A DNA stretch of 14,048 nt. It comes from JBBRTJ01 sp038244535. GTDB taxonomy: Bacteria; Actinomycetota; Acidimicrobiia; Acidimicrobiales; Ilumatobacteraceae. The stretch covers positions 1 to 14,048 of the forward strand of contig JBBRTJ010000096.1 in NCBI GenBank assembly GCA_038244535.1, in the 5' to 3' direction. Below the pieces are notes generated by a model. That model searched no databases, had not been told where the DNA came from, and saw nothing but the letters and a program-made list of their open reading frames with translations. A program made the translations under genes and the position numbers. Numbering within the stretch: position 1 is the first letter of the stretch; each line of letters starts with the position of its first letter. Positions 13,884-14,048 of the stretch are shown in pieces.

Positions 13884-14048
13884 TGGGCGTCGTCGTCGCC
13901 GACACGATCGACGACGTGGTTGCTGCGCTGCAGGCCGATCCGGGTGCCCATCTGCTCGCCGGCGGCACCGAACTCATGGACGAGGTCAACCACGGTCACC
14001 GTCGTCCCGCATCGGTGGTCCTGGTGTCGAGGGTCGCCGAGCTGCGCT
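13883..14048 (+). CDS. FAD-binding subunit of a molybdenum hydroxylase (xanthine/CO dehydrogenase type), 3'-truncated
   Basis: Only the first 55 codons are inside the window. The peptide contains LLAGGTELMDEVNHGHRRP (about residues 24-42) and ends VLVSRVAELR. AGGT-LM is the flavin-pyrophosphate-binding motif of the FAD_binding_5 domain in the medium subunit of xanthine dehydrogenase, CO dehydrogenase and related enzymes. It passes electrons from the iron-sulfur subunit to FAD. ATG 13883 overlaps the Rid stop (TGATG). By family habit the genes for the 2Fe-2S and molybdopterin subunits should follow beyond the window. The substrate (purine, CO, N-heterocycle, aldehyde) cannot be decided from this fragment. 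Confidence 0.85.
   Translation, partial: MGVVVADTIDDVVAALQADPGAHLLAGGTELMDEVNHGHRRPASVVLVSRVAELR

Overview
The window is a high-GC, densely packed bacterial chromosome segment. I read it as Actinomycetota, possibly class Acidimicrobiia. The reasons are the gene order CTP synthase / ADP-ribose-type Nudix hydrolase / xerD, which is the order I recall at Rv1699-Rv1700-Rv1701 of Mycobacterium tuberculosis; the frequent GTG starts; and a binding-protein lipoprotein with a Thr/Ala/Gly-rich linker of a kind common in that class. The phylum is well supported. The class is an inference. No tRNA, rRNA, transposase, CRISPR array or phage gene was seen.

Region 1 (1-4018, + strand) is a tight housekeeping run: the 3' part of pyrG, a Nudix hydrolase, xerD, an M50 site-2-type membrane metalloprotease and an HD-domain phosphohydrolase. 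Gaps are 13 and 6 bp at the first two junctions, the third is probably an overlap, and the fourth shares one base (TGATG). The run may be one transcript.

Region 2 (4019-4273) is a 255-bp gap between convergent genes. It holds a GC-rich hairpin, four head-to-tail copies of a 40-bp unit (4051-4210) that forms a hairpin at each full junction, and a 12-bp tandem duplication. This is the least explained DNA in the window.

Region 3 (4274-6761) is a divergent lipid-metabolism pair: a FadD-type acyl-CoA synthetase on the - strand and a crotonase-fold enoyl-CoA hydratase/isomerase on the + strand. Their candidate start codons share CATG dyads, so there is essentially no intergenic promoter space. Together they suggest activation and then modification of a fatty, sterol-derived or other organic acid.

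Region 4 (6786-13288, - strand) reads right to left as a peptide/nickel-type ABC importer operon: lipoprotein binding protein, two permeases, two ATPases, then a TetR regulator 36 bp downstream. A likely promoter (TTGACA, 17-bp spacer, TACCTT) lies upstream of the binding-protein gene. A 30-bp inverted repeat containing both stop codons separates tetR from the convergent hydratase gene.

Region 5 (13289-14048) starts with a 190-bp divergent control region carrying two short palindromes. It is followed on the + strand by a Rid-family protein that lacks the usual catalytic arginine and, overlapping by one base, the first 55 codons of a FAD-binding subunit of a molybdenum hydroxylase. This looks like the beginning of a catabolic operon that runs out of the window.

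I found no convincing defence, mobile or wholly new system. The items most worth checking are the 40-bp repeat array, the shared start-codon dyads, the Arg-less Rid protein coupled to a molybdenum hydroxylase, and the palindromes in the divergent control region.
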